Shown here: one piece after another, positions 62,439-64,000 of the stretch
Layout of the letters: every line of letters begins with the position of its first letter
Numbering within the stretch: the first letter of the stretch is position 1
Assembly: GCF_029537375.1 (NCBI RefSeq)
Contig: NZ_CP120679.1
Location: forward strand, 1,972,001 to 2,036,000
DNA length: 64,000 nt
Origin: Bacillus sp. HSf4
GTDB lineage: Bacteria; Bacillota; Bacilli; Bacillales; Bacillaceae
Direction of reading: 5' to 3'
The notes under the pieces: model-generated
The model's database searches: none
What the model was told of the DNA's origin: nothing
What the model saw: the letters and a program-made list of their open reading frames with translations, nothing else
Translations under genes and position numbers: made by a program

Positions 62439-62672
62439 ATGATTTCCAAAGAAAAAATAGCCAGGATTAATGAGCTTGCGAAAAAATCAAAAACCGGCTC
62501 TTTAACAGACAAAGAAAAAGCGGAACAGCAGAAGCTCCGCCAGGAATACCTGCAAGGTGTCCGCGCTTCTATGAAAAACACGCTGAAAAATGTAACCATT
62601 GTTGACCCGGAAGGCAACGATGTGACGCCGGAAAAGCTCAAACAAGAAAAAAACAAGCGCGGGCTCCATTAA
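62439..62672 (+). CDS. ynzC: SOS-operon protein YnzC (UPF0291)
   Basis: 77 residues from ATG 62439, AAAGGAG before it. [26 protein letters not shown]-like [20 protein letters not shown] and [17 protein letters not shown] match B. subtilis YnzC across its full length. A small two-helix protein of unknown activity; part of the LexA-controlled operon. Confidence 0.95.
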   Translation: MISKEKIARINELAKKSKTGSLTDKEKAEQQKLRQEYLQGVRASMKNTLKNVTIVDPEGNDVTPEKLKQEKNKRGLH

Positions 62673-62678
62673 TTTTAG

Positions 62679-62707
62679 GGAATACGTCAATATCGTATTC
62701 CTTTTTT
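62679..62707 (+). terminator. Terminator of the yneA-yneB-ynzC operon
   Basis: GGAATACG TCAATAT CGTATTCC followed by TTTTTT. Confidence 0.88.
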
Positions 62708-62838
62708 GTATATACTACTGTTGTTTAAAATAACTGCAAATCATCATTTTTCAGCCGTCTTTTGAGACGAAATGGTTGTGAAAACTGATGGGTAGATTTA
62801 TGATAAGGAAGTAGAGTACATACAGGAAGGGGATTAAA

Positions 62839-64000
62839 ATGAAAACGATTGAATCAAAATCTGTCGCAACGATCCGGACTCTATCCATAGATGCGATTGA
62901 AAAAGCAAAATCCGGCCACCCGGGCATGCCAATGGGTACAGCTCCGATGGCTTATGCGCTTTGGACAAAAATGATGAACGTGAACCCGGAAAACCCAAAT
63001 TGGTTTAACAGAGACCGGTTTGTGTTATCTGCCGGACACGGTTCAATGCTGCTTTACAGCATGCTGCATTTAAGCGGATATGACGTATCAATGGAAGATC
63101 TGAAGAATTTCCGCCAATGGGGAAGCAAAACTCCCGGACATCCTGAATTCGGTCATACTCCAGGGGTCGACGCGACGACAGGGCCGCTTGGCCAAGGAAT
63201 CGCAATGGCTGTCGGTATGGCGCTTGCAGAACGCCATCTTGCGGAAACCTACAACCGTAATGAATATCGTGTCGTTGACCATTATACATACAGTATTTGC
63301 GGTGACGGAGATTTAATGGAAGGAATTTCCTCAGAAGCGGCTTCACTTGCCGGACATCTGAAGCTTGGCCGTTTAATCGTTCTTTATGATTCCAACGATA
63401 TTTCTCTTGACGGAGATCTGGACCGTTCCTTCTCTGAAAATGTGAAACAGCGCTTTGAAGCGATGAAATGGGAAGTGCTGTATGTTGAGGACGGGAATAA
63501 CATTGAAGAAATTACAGCTGCGATCGAAAAAGCAAAGCAGAATGTAGATCAGCCGACACTAATTGAAGTCAAAACAACGATCGGTTACGGTTCTCCAAAC
63601 CGGGCTGGAACTTCCGGTGTTCACGGCGCTCCTCTCGGTGCAGAAGAAGCCGGTCTGACAAAAGAAGCATATAAGTGGACATATGAAGAGGATTTCTACG
63701 TTCCTTCCGAAGTCTACGATCATTTTAAAGAAACGGTCAAGGAAGCCGGCAAACGCAAAGAACAGGAATGGAACGAGCTGTTCGCCGCATACAAGAAAGC
63801 CCATCCGGATCTTGCAGAACAGCTTGAACTGGCAATGAAAGGAGAGCTTCCTGCAGGTTGGGATAAGGAAGTTCCCGTTTATGAGAAAGGAAGCAGCCTG
63901 GCTTCACGCGCATCTTCCGGCGAAGTCCTGAACGGAATCGCCAAAAAAGTGCCATATTTCTTTGGCGGATCAGCTGATTTGGCCGGTTCCAATAAGACGA
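62839..64000 (+). CDS. tkt: Transketolase (partial, runs off the window)
   Basis: The first 387 residues of about 667, from ATG 62839 (GGAAGGGG before it). Thiamine-pyrophosphate domain features: [60 protein letters not shown], and the TPP/metal loop [20 protein letters not shown]. It transfers two-carbon units in the pentose phosphate pathway. Same neighbour relation to ynzC as in B. subtilis. Confidence 0.97.
   Translation, partial: MKTIESKSVATIRTLSIDAIEKAKSGHPGMPMGTAPMAYALWTKMMNVNPENPNWFNRDRFVLSAGHGSMLLYSMLHLSGYDVSMEDLKNFRQWGSKTPGHPEFGHTPGVDATTGPLGQGIAMAVGMALAERHLAETYNRNEYRVVDHYTYSICGDGDLMEGISSEAASLAGHLKLGRLIVLYDSNDISLDGDLDRSFSENVKQRFEAMKWEVLYVEDGNNIEEITAAIEKAKQNVDQPTLIEVKTTIGYGSPNRAGTSGVHGAPLGAEEAGLTKEAYKWTYEEDFYVPSEVYDHFKETVKEAGKRKEQEWNELFAAYKKAHPDLAEQLELAMKGELPAGWDKEVPVYEKGSSLASRASSGEVLNGIAKKVPYFFGGSADLAGSNKT

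Overview
The window comes from the chromosome of a Bacillus, most likely the B. licheniformis / paralicheniformis / sonorensis group. The two edges are a recognisable backbone in B. subtilis order: spoVK, hflX (ynbA), ynbB, glnR, glnA on the left and lexA, yneA, yneB, ynzC, tkt on the right. Proteins are close to, but not identical with, B. subtilis, and a complete urease operon sits upstream of spoVK. Species was not settled.

Layout. (1) 220-7875: a urea transporter on the minus strand, divergent from ureABCEFGD, a NicO-type nickel transporter and a PadR regulator: urea uptake, hydrolysis and nickel supply in one block. (2) 7876-8669: junk DNA with an IS3-family orfA fossil. (3) 8679-14191: spoVK, hflX, ynbB, glnRA with a clear GlnR operator and promoter. 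(4) 14141-18362: a decayed integrated element bounded by two 54-bp copies of the 3' end of glnA. It carries an endolysin pseudogene, an LXG toxin stump with its immunity gene, a bacteriocin-like secreted peptide with a small membrane partner, a LexA-boxed YolD-like gene and a lipoprotein; no integrase is left. (5) 18363-46134: a patchwork accessory region with many small secreted or membrane proteins and pseudogenes. It includes a second secreted toxin/immunity pair (with a broken copy of the immunity gene 17 kb away), a mannose-family PTS (EIIAB, C, D, DUF956), a TSUP exporter, an MFS pump, a Rap-Phr pair plus an orphan Rap, a Rok-like xenogeneic silencer, a dUTPase, an FAD amine oxidase and a YrvL-like protein. 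(6) 46375-48314: a TetR - SMR pair - SpeG unit with two matching operators, probably polyamine stress. (7) 48396-60391: YxeA-like lipoprotein, manganese catalase, DUF2935, GNAT, TetR, a sigma-W-promoted small membrane protein/SPFH protein pair, a NAT-like enzyme, thyA, a racemase-like protein and a YobO-type appendage protein with an autoprotease domain. (8) 60623-64000: lexA/yneA/yneB/ynzC with three LexA boxes, and tkt running off the window.

The glnA-lexA interval is also variable in B. subtilis, where it holds dUTPase and thyA genes; here both recur among unrelated cargo, so it looks like a long-lived hotspot. The strongest leads are the glnA attachment-site duplication, the bacteriocin-like pair at 16.1-17.0 kb, the toxin/immunity pair at 19.5-20.4 kb, the TetR-SMR-SpeG operon and the sigma-W SPFH operon. 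All calls are from reading the sequence; no database search was run.
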